DNA of 64,000 nucleotides from Austropuccinia psidii (lineage: Eukaryota > Basidiomycota > Pucciniomycetes > Pucciniales > Sphaerophragmiaceae): assembly GCA_023105745.1 (NCBI GenBank), contig JALGQZ010000009.1, positions 7,315,937-7,379,936 on the forward strand, written 5' to 3'. Both the position numbers and the translations under genes were made by a program. The notes under the pieces are model-generated. The model saw nothing but the letters and a program-made list of their open reading frames with translations. It searched no databases and was not told the DNA's origin. Below are positions 46,786 through 59,200 of the stretch, piece after piece. Numbering within the stretch: position 1 is the first letter of the stretch; each line of letters opens with the position of its first letter.

Positions 46786-48601
46786 TTAATTAAATAACTG
46801 GGAGCGCCAGCGTAATCCCATTTTGTGGTAAACTTGCCGGCCATTTTCCAGTACCTCCTCAGTATCTGAGCCTACTCAAGGGTCATTGAATTGTGATGCT
46901 AGAATGGGAAATTTAGCCATATCACACCATTCACAATGGCGCTCACAGGTCTGCACATACTCAAGTAGATCATCCTCAGTCTTTGTTCACAATGAAGAGA
47001 TACAGTAACCAACCCTTTGACAAATCTTTGCGGGCTTTTGATTCTCCTTCTTTTTTACCAAATACTCGGCATCCTTTTGAATAGACTTCCATTCTCTTTT
47101 CAAATAAGTGAAATATCGCTCAATGAAAGCCGCCATGACCCCATAGCTATTATAATCCTTTTTCCAACAGTAATGATGATACTTGGTGCTAACAAGTGCA
47201 AGACGGAATTTACGGTAAAACACCATAGACATCAACTCATTGAACGGATGTTGCCATGAGCTCTCCCAGTCCCAAGTGAATTGCTTTTGTCCCAGCTTGT
47301 GGAGCTCATTTTTGCAGTAGCCTTGGAAACCCTGAGACTGAACCTGTGTTGATGGCTCATTGGAAAAATCCTCGGGGACATATCCAAGATGACCAGCCAC
47401 TTGAATTGCAATTTCACGCTCTTCTGTGCTGGGTGGTGCTGGTAGTGAGGAAAAATCCTTATCACTAGCTTTGAGTAGGAACAGGCAATGGGAATGTACT
47501 GCTGATCTAATTCCATGGACCTTCTCTGGAAGTTCTGCTTTCAGCCATTTTTTTTTCTCCTTCTGGCTTGCACGTTTCACCACATTGTGAGCTTTACAAT
47601 CCTGGTTCCTTTGCTCTCTGACCTTGGATTGTTCAAGCATACTCTGGGCAAGGCCCAGCTGAGGATGGGTGAACTCACTATTTGACTGAGTGCCATGCTC
47701 ATGCGCTGTGAAATGCTCCCTACTTGGTTCATCATTTATTTCACTTTGAGTCGGAGACATGTTATCATCCTCATCATCCACAATTTTTTCTTTTGATGAG
47801 CTGGCATGAGCTGTTCTTGGTTTGGAGGCATATGGATGATGATGTCCAGTGACTTTCCCTTTATAGACCAGAGGTGAAGATGCATAAAGTTCATCACCTG
47901 CCATGAAAATCATCAGTTAACACATCAAAACATTAATGAAGACTGGTCATACTCACATTCTTCAATTGGCTCCTGAGATTGGACTGACTTGCCTTTAGGT
48001 GCCATATCTAACCCATGAAACAAACATATCAAATTGTGAAAAATTTTATACTCCAAAATTAAAATGACTTACTTTGATGAAGCGTCAATCCTGGATTTCC
48101 CTCCGACAGACCACTCCAAGTTACATTTTCCAATGGTCTTTTTTGTTTCCCCCCATCAACCACATGAACCTGAGATCCTGATGGAATATTGAGGGTTGGC
48201 TGTTTACTTTGTCCAAAGGCATCCTGGGATGCGACTGGATTCCGACCAGGATTAAGGAGGAACTCACGTGGAAATTTTGATTGGGGATTAGCATTTGATG
48301 AGATTTGAGGTGTGCCTTCTGGCCCCTGAGACACATGCATTTGTGTATTAGTAGGATTTGGGGGAATTGGAGTGACGGAAATATTTGCGATTGACCAAGT
48401 GCTTGAAGTTGGAGCCTTCGGATTTCCCACATCAATGTTAAGACCTGATACATTAATTGCGGATGCGATAGGGGTTTTGAGAGGAATTTTGGGACTCAAT
48501 GGTGACTTTGTTTGAACATATTCTATGCTAGATTCACTATCTGAGTCTTGAACAGAACCTGAATGGGATTTATGTGCCTTGGAAGATGACATAAGGGCCA
48601 A
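46786..48601 (-). pseudogene. Unknown cargo gene B, three exons, two in-frame TGA codons
   Basis: I do not recognise a named domain. Exons 48601-48073, 48007-47957 and 47897-46786 join in phase through GTAAGT and GTGAGT donors. The junctions read HQ-N-MAPKGK and EE-C-DELYAS, each completing a codon, which supports the model. The N-terminal half is Ser/Pro/Asn-rich and probably disordered. The third exon has a charged linker, a Lys-rich stretch (SQKEKKKWLKAEL) and a globular C-terminal half with FTWDWESSW, RKFRLALV, FIERYFTYLKREW and later TCERHCEWCDM. TGA codons at 46989-46987 and 46878-46876 interrupt a frame that otherwise runs to a TAA at 46788-46786. The start at 48601 (or the Met three codons downstream) is uncertain; an additional exon near 48800 is possible. 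It is divergent from the transposase gene. Confidence 0.6.
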
Positions 48602-49553
48602 AAAAGTACAGTAATATTTTTAACTAGATAAAACACCTCAGTATTATGATAAAATAGAGTGATATGAGATGAAATCTTTTCAAATTTAGAATAGAGAAAT
48701 TCTATGAATAGTTGGAACCAAGTGTTGCATGGAAGTCCAATAAGACTCTTTTTAGGAGAATCCTCCCTGCCTCCTCTTGAGCTCCTCTGCTTTTGTCGGA
48801 AACCACCCTGCATGGCCTACCACCATATGATGTAATATTTCCTTGATCTCAAAGGGGACTCATTATCCATAAGTAATCATATTTGGTAACATTTCCACCT
48901 CCCCATTGTCACATTTTGTGAATTGTCCAAGCTGCCAATATAGGCACTGAAATTACACACCATTGTACATCTGTAAAGGGGTATATTCATGAAGGATTTA
49001 CCCACAAAAGAGACAACACCTTTTCAACAAAGGTGAGACAATCCAAATCAAATTCCAACTGCTTAAAGGCCTGCTGTACTCAAACCAAATACCAAGACTC
49101 TAGCTGCACTCCAACCCCTTATGTAATAGAGTTATATCATTATGTCTGTAATAAGGTTTAAGAAATGTACAATGGCATTCCAGCGTACATGGTTTGAATG
49201 TGAATCCCCTCAATTCAATGTTGACCCATCCCTATCGGAACTCCCCTCAAGGGTCAAAACCACAGTATCACCATGTGTAAATAAAATAGAATATGTATGA
49301 GCATTGAGCAGCATGGCATTTTACCCAATTAAACTCCTAACCAATTCTGCCATCCAGATGAGACATGTTACACTTTATCCGCTGCAGCTCATACACCATT
49401 ACAAATGGGATGATATCCTCAGATGGCTCAAATAATCTCCCCCTTCATAAATAATCACTCAATTTTTTTTCCAATTAATAACACTCCTAAACACTTTCAC
49501 ATCAGCCATAGATATTTATACACAAACCAACCGTACTCCCAATTCCTGCAACA
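48602..49553. other. Intergenic region between divergent cargo B and transposase genes
   Basis: No convincing gene. A minus-strand frame starting MQGGFRQKQRSS at 48813 might be a first exon of cargo B but lacks a clear junction. Likely holds the promoters of both genes. Confidence 0.4.
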
Positions 49554-52500
49554 ATGACAACCCGCCGCTATTCCTCAATGCGTATTTGCATGTGTCAACA
49601 CTTCTCAACTCAAACACACTCTTCCCCTGAGGGTGATAGGCACGGAGTTGCCTTCACACCTTTTCAATATAAACAGCACATTAAAAAGCTCAAATCAACC
49701 ATTGCGCCCAAATCTCTTCCAAACATCCCTACTTCTGCATCAGGATCTGAGTGCCCACAACTTCTATTGGATCAAATATTCCCAGCTGATTATTCACAAT
49801 TGACCCAAAGCACCTTCTCCACAGCACTGGGTCTCAATTGAACTGCACACAAACCATACAGCAGCAGTCAAACGCTTCCCCCACAGGACCTTGGAATGAT
49901 AATATCTGCCATTCTCTCATTAAGGTATAATATACCCTGCAGGGCTTCACACATTCTCAACCCCGCCATGAACCTGCTGATCAAGTCCAGCATCTAAAGC
50001 TCCGGTGGCCCCCCCACTCCTGCATTCCATATACCTCGAGATCTGAGTACCATATTCTGAACATCTCCAATTGGAACCAGTGATTCAAAACTATATATGT
50101 TTTCCTAAATTTTTCTCTCTTAATGGCCTTACTGAATCAGTCAAAACTGACCAACCCCACTGTCAATGCCATAATGACCCAAAGGATCATGATCCCCCTT
50201 GCACACAATCATTAGGCAAATTCATCTATTCATTTGAACCCCACACCCAAAACACAACAAACATGAAGCAAAAATTTATACCAAAAAAACATTTAATTTA
50301 TCAACCATTCAAAAATTGGCTTGCCATATTTCTCCAGCGGGCTGGAATTATGGAAATTCGGCATCAATATCAACAATCCCAAACTCCCAAATGTTCCCCC
50401 AAATGTGAGGTCTGGGATGGATTGGTCTGGAGACGCTTCACTGGCACTAGAAATATCAATGACCCCCCATTAATGTCCATCCCTGGTGCATTGGCCTTCT
50501 CCATTTATGTGGACTGGTTTAATGCACATGGAAAGTCAACCCGGTTGGCTAGCATTGCACCTATCATGCTTATTTGTCTTAATCTCCCCCAAGTGAAAGA
50601 TCGAAGCCACAGAATGTCTATGCTTCAGGAATCATCCATGGTACGAAGGAGCCAACTTCCCTTCAATTGAATTACCTATTAATGCCACTCACCAACGATC
50701 TCAAAGATCTATGGCAAGGTTACCATTTTTCACCCACCTCAACAGGTCCTTCAGGATCCTTTATCCGTGTTGCCATCCTCACAGCCATTGCGGATGTGGT
50801 TGCCATGCACAAGATTACTGGATTTATTTCCCATTCAGGCAACCACTTTTGTAATTTTTGCACCATTCACAAAGCTCAAATTGAATAAATTGGTCCTCAA
50901 TTTTACTACACAAGCTCATACCAAAATCAAAAATCAACCATTGCCAAATGGCTTCGGGCAACCTCACAACAAAGACAAGCAATTTTCTCTTAGTATGGAG
51001 TGCAATATTCAATTTTGGAAGACCTTCCATATTGGGATGCAACCAGAATGGTTAAACTTGACATAATGCCTAACTTAATACTTGGAATTTTGAAGGATCA
51101 TTCAACTTTCAAATTGTGCATTCCAGAGTCAAAATCAAAAATTTACTTCAGGTCCCGCAGGAAATCCAATCACACTAACAGTTCAGACTCAGATTCCATG
51201 ACCTCCAACAGCTCTCTTGATAAAATCACATTGAGAGAGGCCCTCTCCCTGAGACAAGACACAGCAAAAATAATAAATGAGCCACTCCCCACTACATCCC
51301 AATGCCCACCCCTCACACGGAACATCAATCTAGTGGTTCTGTGGAGATTCCTTCATTTGATGCAGATTACATCCCCACTTCTGAAATCCCCTCTGAATTG
51401 GATATCACTGCACTGAGTGTTCACCAGATCAAGGGTGAGGCTCTGCAGCATCTCCAACAAATCATATCTGAGACCATAATTCCTTCATCATGGACAAGAG
51501 TACCTCGCAACATGGGTTCCCCCTCTCATGGTAGGTTAAAAAACGTTGAATGGGCTCTCTTATATAAGGTCTATATTCCATTTTTAATGCTCAGTCAACA
51601 GATTTCATTAGATGCACACCAATATGCCAACACTCAAAGAAAAATGGGTCAGTCAGAAGAACTTGCAAATGAACTAACCAAGAATACATTTCATTTGATT
51701 AGTGCTATCAGCATTGCCACAAGCTGAACTGTTTCAATAGATGATGTGACTGCATTTGCTGAACATTGGAAAAGATTCCGCCTTTCCAATCAACACCTGT
51801 TCCCAAAACAGAAAAGTAAACCAAATCATCATTTTGCTGATCATATTCCCAAACTATTCCAACGTTGGGGCCCAGCACAAGCCTCAGCCCCATGGGGTTA
51901 TGAGCGCTTGATTGGAGTATTTGCAAAGATGCCAACAAATAACAAAATATGTAATACAATTAATAAGATCAATATATTCATATTGATTAAACACCTCAAC
52001 TGATGTTCCAACCTTTGCATTCTCCTGAAATCCCCATCTGTGCCATGTGAAATAAAACAGCTTTTCGAATCACAGCCACCTGCCCTGTTCAATCACCATA
52101 AATATAACAAACCATCCCACCATGACCAACAAAAGTATGATTGCCTGGTTGATTACTTACAGAATTTTCATGCAACAAGGGAAAGAGTTTCTTGGATCAG
52201 CTTAGACACTACCATGCAATACACAAGTCATCCCACTTCAAGGATTGTCTCACCTTGGTATTTTCCAGTTTCAAACATTAATATTGGGAACAATATATTT
52301 TAAACTGAATCCAAAAATGTCAGAAACAGTGTGATATGTTTTCTGAGGGGCAACTCACGCCAATTTGGTATTATTAATAGCAATTTTAAAGTCTCTGAGC
52401 CATCTAACATACTGAACAAAAGCTTTCTGATATTAAAAACTTTGAAGTTTGATGTGAATTTCTTACCAGATTGGCCGCTTCTCAATATTTAGAAAGATGT

Positions 52501-52627
52501 TGGTTTTGATGATGGAAACTTGATTATATCTGAAGAAGAAATAGAAGGTAACTGTGGATTGTCTGATAACAAAATTCTGTCATGTGGACTGCTTGTAAAG
52601 CTAAAACCGTTATTTCATGATATTTAG
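49554..52627 (+). pseudogene. Plavaka-type (Tnp2/CACTA-like) transposase, degenerate
   Basis: The enzyme would cut and join the CACCAGGG ends. The N-terminal block (49554-49841) has MRICMCQHF and GVAFTPFQYKQH. The family core follows: WDGLVWRRF, LAFSIYVDWFN about 50500, APIMLICLNLP about 50560, KEPTSLQLNYLL across a frameshift near 50620-50660, then ILTAIADVVAMHKITGF, NHFCNFC, DLPYWDATRMVKLDIM about 51020-51070, GRLKNVEWALLY about 51535, and WGPAQASAPWGYERLIG about 51870. The position after LDIM, which as I remember the family is usually His, is Pro here (LDIMPNL). Damage: frameshifts near 50640 and 51300, TGA at 51725, TAA at 52301 and TAG at 52490, after which the same frame resumes (LRGNSRQFGII) to a TAG at 52625-52627. 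An intron probably lies near 51950-52030. Between 49842 and 50070 the frame is unresolved. Confidence 0.82.
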
Positions 52628-53567
52628 TCTACAAAAATGCAAATCTCTCAGATTAATTAGAAATTTTTCTAGTGAAATAACTGCCTCAAAATTTAGTGAC
52701 AGAGACATGCCATTGTGACAAGCCAAGCCCATTATTTCACATTGCCACAAATAACTTACTATTTTGACATTGGGGACAGTGTGAATAAGCCACGTTCAAT
52801 GATCACATGACCCACACACTCACCTTTCACAGAATCCAAAATTTCTAACTGTGCCATCATCATGTTGGAAGGGGAATCAGCCCTTGCGCACCCGCACCCA
52901 CACCTGCCAATGCACACGCAAACGCACCCCCACACGCCCATGCACATGCAAATGCACCGGCACACGCCAATGCAATCACACCTGCACCTGCCAAGAGTGG
53001 TTTCATGTGTCACCCACAAATGGTCAATGCCACCTGACATTAGGCCCTCACATGTATTGCCTTTGTGTGAATGTCTCACCCATGCACCCACTGAATTGTG
53101 CAGAGGCCTCTAACCATTTCACCCCCTCCTGATGAGCTAGCTGATTCATGGCTACACAAAATTGGGACAACACATCATTTGGCCATGGTGTGCCTGTCAC
53201 ACACACACCCGCACCCACGTTATTGTGCTGCGGGCTCTACCAGTGTCATCTGCGAAAAAAAAATCCCGCTCAGGCGCAGTCCTTTCATGGATGACCTGGT
53301 GAAGTCAAGCCCCCCACCTACATCAAGACTGGCTGAAGGACCTCTTTGATGTGTGTGTGCAAACAGGCGGGTCTTGTGTAATTTTTACCAACCATCAGAC
53401 GGTTGCGGGATGATTGAGTGGTGAGAAATCTGAGTTTAAGGCACAGGGGAACCAATATTGGTCAATGTCACAGGATTTGGTGTAAGACAAGAGTGTGACA
53501 TGTGCTTGATGTTCACTTCATTTTTGCTTGAAATGAGCTCAACTTTTATCCTGCTTGACATTTGCTT
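52628..53567. other. 3' flank of transposase and right subterminal region of the DNA transposon
   Basis: From 52870 to about 52995 a CA-rich imperfect repeat (ACGCAAACGCACC, ACACGCCCATGCAC and similar, 12-18 bp steps) makes open frames on both strands that I do not call. From 53495 to 53570 TGCTTGA recurs four times (TGCTTGATGTT, TGCTTGAAATG, TGCTTGACATT, TGCTTGACGTT), a subterminal repeat partly echoing the GTCA words of the left end. Confidence 0.5.
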
Positions 53568-53613
53568 GACGTTAAGTCAATTGCCGACAATTGACATGAG
53601 ATTTGCCCTGGTG
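53568..53613 (-). repeat. Right terminal inverted repeat
   Basis: Reverse complement begins CACCAGGGCAAATCT, followed by a 20-bp palindrome at 53576-53595 (GTCAATTG-TCGG-CAATTGAC on the minus strand). Pairs with 1249-1294. Confidence 0.8.
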
Positions 53614-53616
53614 TAA
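53614..53616. repeat. Target site duplication TAA (right)
   Basis: Directly abuts the CCCTGGTG end and matches 1246-1248. Confidence 0.75.
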
Positions 53617-53974
53617 GCTCCCACACATAAAGAAATTATATTACAATTCTCTAAAGTAAATATTTAAGGAATTAAGCTGAATATATGCACTTTTTTGGTC
53701 AATGCATATATTCATGGGTTTTAGCTAATATCTCTTGAATTATACAAGATAGAGGGTTAAGCCAAAAAGAAAGTCACCACATAATTGATGTAAAAGCACA
53801 GATATGAAATTTAGTTTACAAGTTATAAACAAGGTTATAACTTGTACGGGTTTATTGAACAAAATCACTGGAACTGTTGACCACTTTGTTGTGAAAGTGG
53901 TCCAAGATTGAAAAAAGGAGATAATCAGATTTAACTAGTTCATACGTGAAGAATTATGTAGTTTTTATCATAAT
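53617..53974. other. Flanking AT-rich DNA right of the DNA transposon
   Basis: No gene. If the LTR edge at 911-1245 was split by the transposon, its continuation should start here, but I could not identify the far end. Confidence 0.4.
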
Positions 53975-56218
53975 TGTAAGGTTTGTCTATGAAACTCTTG
54001 ATAATAGTAACAATATCAAGAGTACTATGACTGTCCTCAATAGAAAAATATAATATAATTAAATATTATAACCACAAATTTAAATATAATTATTAAAAAT
54101 AATTATATAAAAAAAATATAAATTTAATTATTATTATAAAAATATAATAATAAAAAAAATATAATAATAAAAAAAAATATAATAATAAAAAAAAATATAA
54201 TAATAATTATAATAAATTATAATAAATTATAATTATTCTATTATTGTTATAGTCACTGACAGTTATAACAATAAGAAGTGTAAAGCTCTTAATGAGACAA
54301 TTACACGTGGAAAATATAAATATTTAACCACTTATAAATAATATAAATATTATTTAGAAGAAGAATTAAACACACACTGTGCAGAAATAATTCTTTGTAG
54401 AATAAAATTCTATATAAAAAAACTATTACTAGATAAAAAAATATATAGAACTTTAGAGAAAACTTACTTATAAGATTTATTTAATACAACAAGTCAAATA
54501 CAACAGTTATTATATTAAATAAAGATTTATAAGTTAAAAACACGCCAAAAATCAATAAATATAAAGATAAAACAACTTTTTATACTATAAATTATGATTA
54601 AATAGTTTTTGAGAGGAATTTGTGGATTTTAAAAGATATTTAAGATGATAATTTTATATAATAAAATTTATTATAGATGATTACAACAATAATCTGCATT
54701 CTATGACTTCAATTCTTTAATTTAATAAATAAAGAATAAAAATAACTTAAGAATTACTTTAATAATAAGATTTTATATTTAATAAAACTTTACCTGTTTA
54801 AATGTCTAATATGATTGGATTAATAATTGATTGATGGACAAAAACAGTGATGAAAAGACTCTTTTTATGTCTACAGAGCAGCTCTCATGATTCATAATGG
54901 ATGTAGAGGGCGTGCCCAGGTCAAAACTGAAAAACCATGCTTAAAAATTAGGTTCTTAACTTAAGGCAACTTATTTTTACTTCCAATTTAAAGTTACCAG
55001 TGTTATTCTTAACTCCAAGTAACTTTAATCCTCATTTAGTTTAATCATTTTAATTTTTAATATAAAATAAGCTTATTTATATTAAAGTTCATCACATGAA
55101 CAACACAAAATTAGAGTTTCAAGCAGAAATCTCTTAAACTCAATTTTTAATTAATTTTTAAAGAAATCATAATATTTCTTTAAGCTTAATTAAAAAGGTA
55201 AATTTCCAGGCTAATTAACCAGGAAACCTATTAATAAAAGATACTTAAGATTTAATTTATATATTGATAATATTAAATTCTAAGCTGTGTGTAATTTTCA
55301 AGCAAATCCATTAAGATTTGGATTTTTAATGAATTTTTGAAGTTATTGCTATTTTTCCACGTAAAATAGCAATACACACCAAACCTTAGCTTTTGATAAG
55401 GTTTCAATGCTTGGAACCTTAAATTTTTAAGCTTATTTAAGCTTTTGAAACTCAATTAAGCTTTGAAAGTTCTTAAAACCTTAATTTCAAGCCTGCATAT
55501 TGGGATTTACCCTTTGGCAGCTTGAAATTCCTGTCCAAATTGGGATAAAACCAGTTTAAACCTTAAGGTTGGATCAAAGTCTAATCTTAAAGTTTAAATA
55601 AGGTTGAAAATCCTCCAATACAGGTGGACAACCTTAATTGAATCATTGCAGATCCAAAAAGTTGGGTACCCCAGCTCTATTTGGTCTTTTTCCTTTGTCC
55701 CACCTTTTTGCGTGGATTTTGCCCATTTATCTATTTAAAGCCATACTATGGCCTTAAACCCTTTTAAATTGAGCTCACCCAGGATTTACATTCTGTATGG
55801 CAAATCCTTAGCCAATTCAGTAAATATACACCACACCTCAATTTTAACTAAAATTTTGGTAAAGTTGCATAAAACTTATGTAACTTTAAATTTAAGCTTG
55901 ATTAAGCTTAAATTTAACAATTTTAAAAAATGTTAAAAAAAGTTACATTAGTACTGTGAGATTCTTAAATCTTCTAATAACACAAGAAATAAGTGTTTTG
56001 GGGTATAACACCCTATGGGTGTACCCTAGGTTATTTTTGGTGTAGAATCCAAAAATGGCCTAATAATTATAACTTTGTTTATCCAAAAAAAAGTTATACT
56101 TATTTTTTATCATTTTTTATTTTGAATCCAACTAAAAAGTCTGTTTAAGACAAATTTAATTGTTTATAAAATCATTTGTGGCCTTATGGGTATGTTAAAC
56201 ATACCTCACAGGCTCACA
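53975..56218 (+). mobile_element. R3-family solo LTR (2244 bp), TSD ATAAT
   Basis: Begins TGTAAGGTTTG and ends CAGGCTCACA. ATAAT is present directly before (53970-53974) and after (56219-56223; AATAATATTC reads through the same word). No internal region follows, so it is a solo LTR. The last 45 bp resemble the reverse complement of the start of the R3 copy at 38545. Confidence 0.75.
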
Positions 56219-59200
56219 ATAATATTCAAGGTATAACCCCTTGAAATCAAGGCTTGAAGTTTAAAATATTGAATTTTGATAGAAAAGATGAGTTACAAGA
56301 AAAATCATACAAAATCGAGTTTTGATGATGTAATTAGATTCACTGAAAAGCTTAGTGAGGACATGCCAAGCTATCAGAATTCACTCTCAGAATAGCTTTA
56401 GCATGTATAGCTTCAAAGGTATTAAGGATAAAGGTTTAAGCTTAAAACTGATCATTTATGATCACTCACTGTAATCTTATTTTAAGTTGAACAGTTATAA
56501 AAGTGATAAAACTGGTGAATACTATTAGATTATGATTAATACTAAAAAAATACCCAAAGTCTAGGCTTCTTCCAATCCTATGATGTCATCTAACTTAGAG
56601 TTATAGTGATAACTCTAAATAATGGCGTAATAATGAGATACAATGGTTTGCTCATAACATAATCATCAGTAAACCTTAAAAAGCTGCTCATTTCCAGTGT
56701 ATATTAACATTAGACATCTACTAGAAGCCTACTGGACTCTATAAGGGAGGTATTTACTATAAATAGAGCTCTTTTTACTCTATTTTCCCCACAGAAACAG
56801 CAAAACAATTAAAACAATTACATCAAAAGAAAAAATATTTTATTCTTTCTATATAAATCTCTTATATTATCAAAGACCAAAAGCCATGTTTACTATAATC
56901 ATCATTTTTGACATGATTAATTCAATTTCACTCTTGTTTTGTTTTAAATCTCTTAAAAATCTCATTTCCAGGTAAAATCAAGAAAAATTGTAATTTCTTT
57001 TATTTTTATTTGTAAATAAGATTTAAATAAGTGTTATTTACATTATTAGGCATAAATTCTTCCAAAGGTATTATATTAAGCATCAAAAGTAGGGTATTTT
57101 CTCTTATTATAATAATTTCTCTATTATTACTGTTAATAATTCTTTAATTAATATAAATAGTCTCTATATTAATAAATAACCTTAATATTAGTAATATTTT
57201 AGTTATTAATTGTTTTTGATTAATAAAAAACAATTTTTTACGCCTTTATTATATGTTTGTGACAATAATAAACAGCTTTTTAATATATCAATTATCATAT
57301 ATTAATATATTTATTTACTATATTATTTTTTTTACAATATAAACTATATTATTATATTTCTTTAATAATATAAATATTTTTATTTCATAATTATAATAAT
57401 TCTTTATTATTATAATTATTTTTATCTCATTTATTGTATTTATAAGGACATTCAGTGTACAATAAGTAAAATATTAGTATTTTTTACTTATAGTTTCATA
57501 GTCAAACCTTATAACAAGAAACTATATTGATATGAAATGACATGTCTATCTAAATATTGATTGTTACCACCAAAAAATCAATATGGCTGAATTCATATTT
57601 TATAGTAAAATATTGATATGAGGATAATATTACAAATAGATATTATAATAATACTACATTATATTTGCTCTTAGAAGAATCAGAGGAATAGATTCATTTC
57701 AATACCAACAATGATACTTTTTGATGCTTATTTACTTTTAGTAGTATCAAATACATCAAAATTATGAATGTCATATCATGAAAAACTTTAAAACATGCAA
57801 AATTGAAGTCTTAAATGGAAATCATAATTTTGAGAAAAAGATATTACTTACAATGAACTTTATGATAAAATTAAAAGAATTATAGCTCTTTAATGTATAG
57901 TATTTTTTACTAAAAATGACTCCCAAATATTGAATAAGATGAATCATCTAATCAAGGATTTACTCAATAGCTTGATAAAAAATTTGAAATATCAGGGAAA
58001 TATGATATTAAGGGGTCTTTTTTTGAGTTAGAGAGCTCCTTCCTGGTTAGCATCCTTGTGTCAATAGATTTTCAAGTATTGATAATACAGGGATCAATAA
58101 AAATCACAGCTTTTCAGAACTATAACATTATTATTGAATAAATTTTTTTCATATTATTGAACCATTTCTTCAGAGTTACCATTATAACTCTGTTTCAATG
58201 AAATCATATTCTTTTGGTGGCTTTATTTATTTTGGATTATTTCAAAACTTGAATTGATAAATATTGAATCATATATCAAGATTGTAATCACAGAAATCCT
58301 TCATAGTGATCATAAATAGTAACCAGAAAAGGCTTATCCACCTTATCATAAAATACTTATATATACACTAGGTTTGGTCTTAGAAATCATCTTAGAATAT
58401 ACTTTGGAAGATTGATAGCTACTGAAAAAACCCTAAAGATCATATCATTAATGCACTAAAACTCCAATATTAATTATTTATTTTCTGAAAGCTAATTTCA
58501 GGTGAAATGTGATATTTTGAAGGTGAAACATAAATTGAAAAGAGTTATGAAAATGTTTTCTTCAAAAATAAAAACTCAGGATTCAAACATGAGCTCTTGG
58601 GAAAAACAAGGGTGGCCTGGCACTCAGGAATCAAGAGCTCCAGAGTGCTCCAAAAGAATAAAGAAATAAAAGAAGAATATATTTCTTTGAGAGAGAAAGA
58701 GAGAAGTACAAGGTATTCCAAAGATAAGAAGGAAGCCAAAGGCCAAATATAATAAGAGAATATCCAAAGGACAAAGAGCCAAACAAATGAATCCTCAATT
58801 CACTGTTTCAACCTGCTAGAATGAATAATGGAATTAGTAAAGGATATGACCATCAATAGCCACTGACAGGAAAAGAAAAAGGTTAGAATGACTGACTTAA
58901 GATTAGCAGTATTTACTTTAATGATGAAAAAGAAGATAATAATAAAAAATAAATCCAATATATTAATTCACTGGGGAAAAATTTCCCAGGGGTGGGAAGG
59001 GGGCAAGTATATGTGAAAAGCTGAAAGACTGATTCTGCAAGGGGGGTCACCCAGCTTTATTGCCTGAATTGGGTCAATACAGCTCCGGAAATCTTGAAAT
59101 TTGAACTGTGAGCCTTGCATTCCCACAGTGGAATATGAATTGGCCCAAAAAGGTCAATGCCATACAAGTTGCCTGAATACATCCTGTAAGTAACAGTTGA

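Larger units (their letters stand above)
1249..53613 (+). mobile_element. Giant Plavaka/CMC-type DNA transposon carrying TET/JBP, SNF2 and other cargo genes
   Basis: Both ends carry matching inverted repeats starting CACCAGGG, flanked by TAA duplications. CMC-superfamily elements start with CAC and make 2-3 bp duplications, and the transposase at 49554-52627 belongs to the Plavaka (Tnp2-like) group, so ends and enzyme agree. The span is 52,365 bp, of which about 31.5 kb is the nested LTR element R1, leaving a core of roughly 20.6 kb. The core holds six genes: cargo A (+), TET/JBP dioxygenase (+), Zn2Cys6 protein (-), SNF2 helicase (+), cargo B (-) and transposase (+). Minisatellites separate several of them. 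Every gene has at least one stop or frameshift, so the copy is probably dead. TET/JBP genes carried by fungal transposons are known from published work on basidiomycetes. Whether this exact gene set has been described I cannot check. Confidence 0.8.

Noticed and set aside
52851..53132. Overlapping His/Pro/Thr-rich frames near the right end of the DNA transposon
   Set aside because: They arise from the CA-rich imperfect repeat; the opposite strand is open too.
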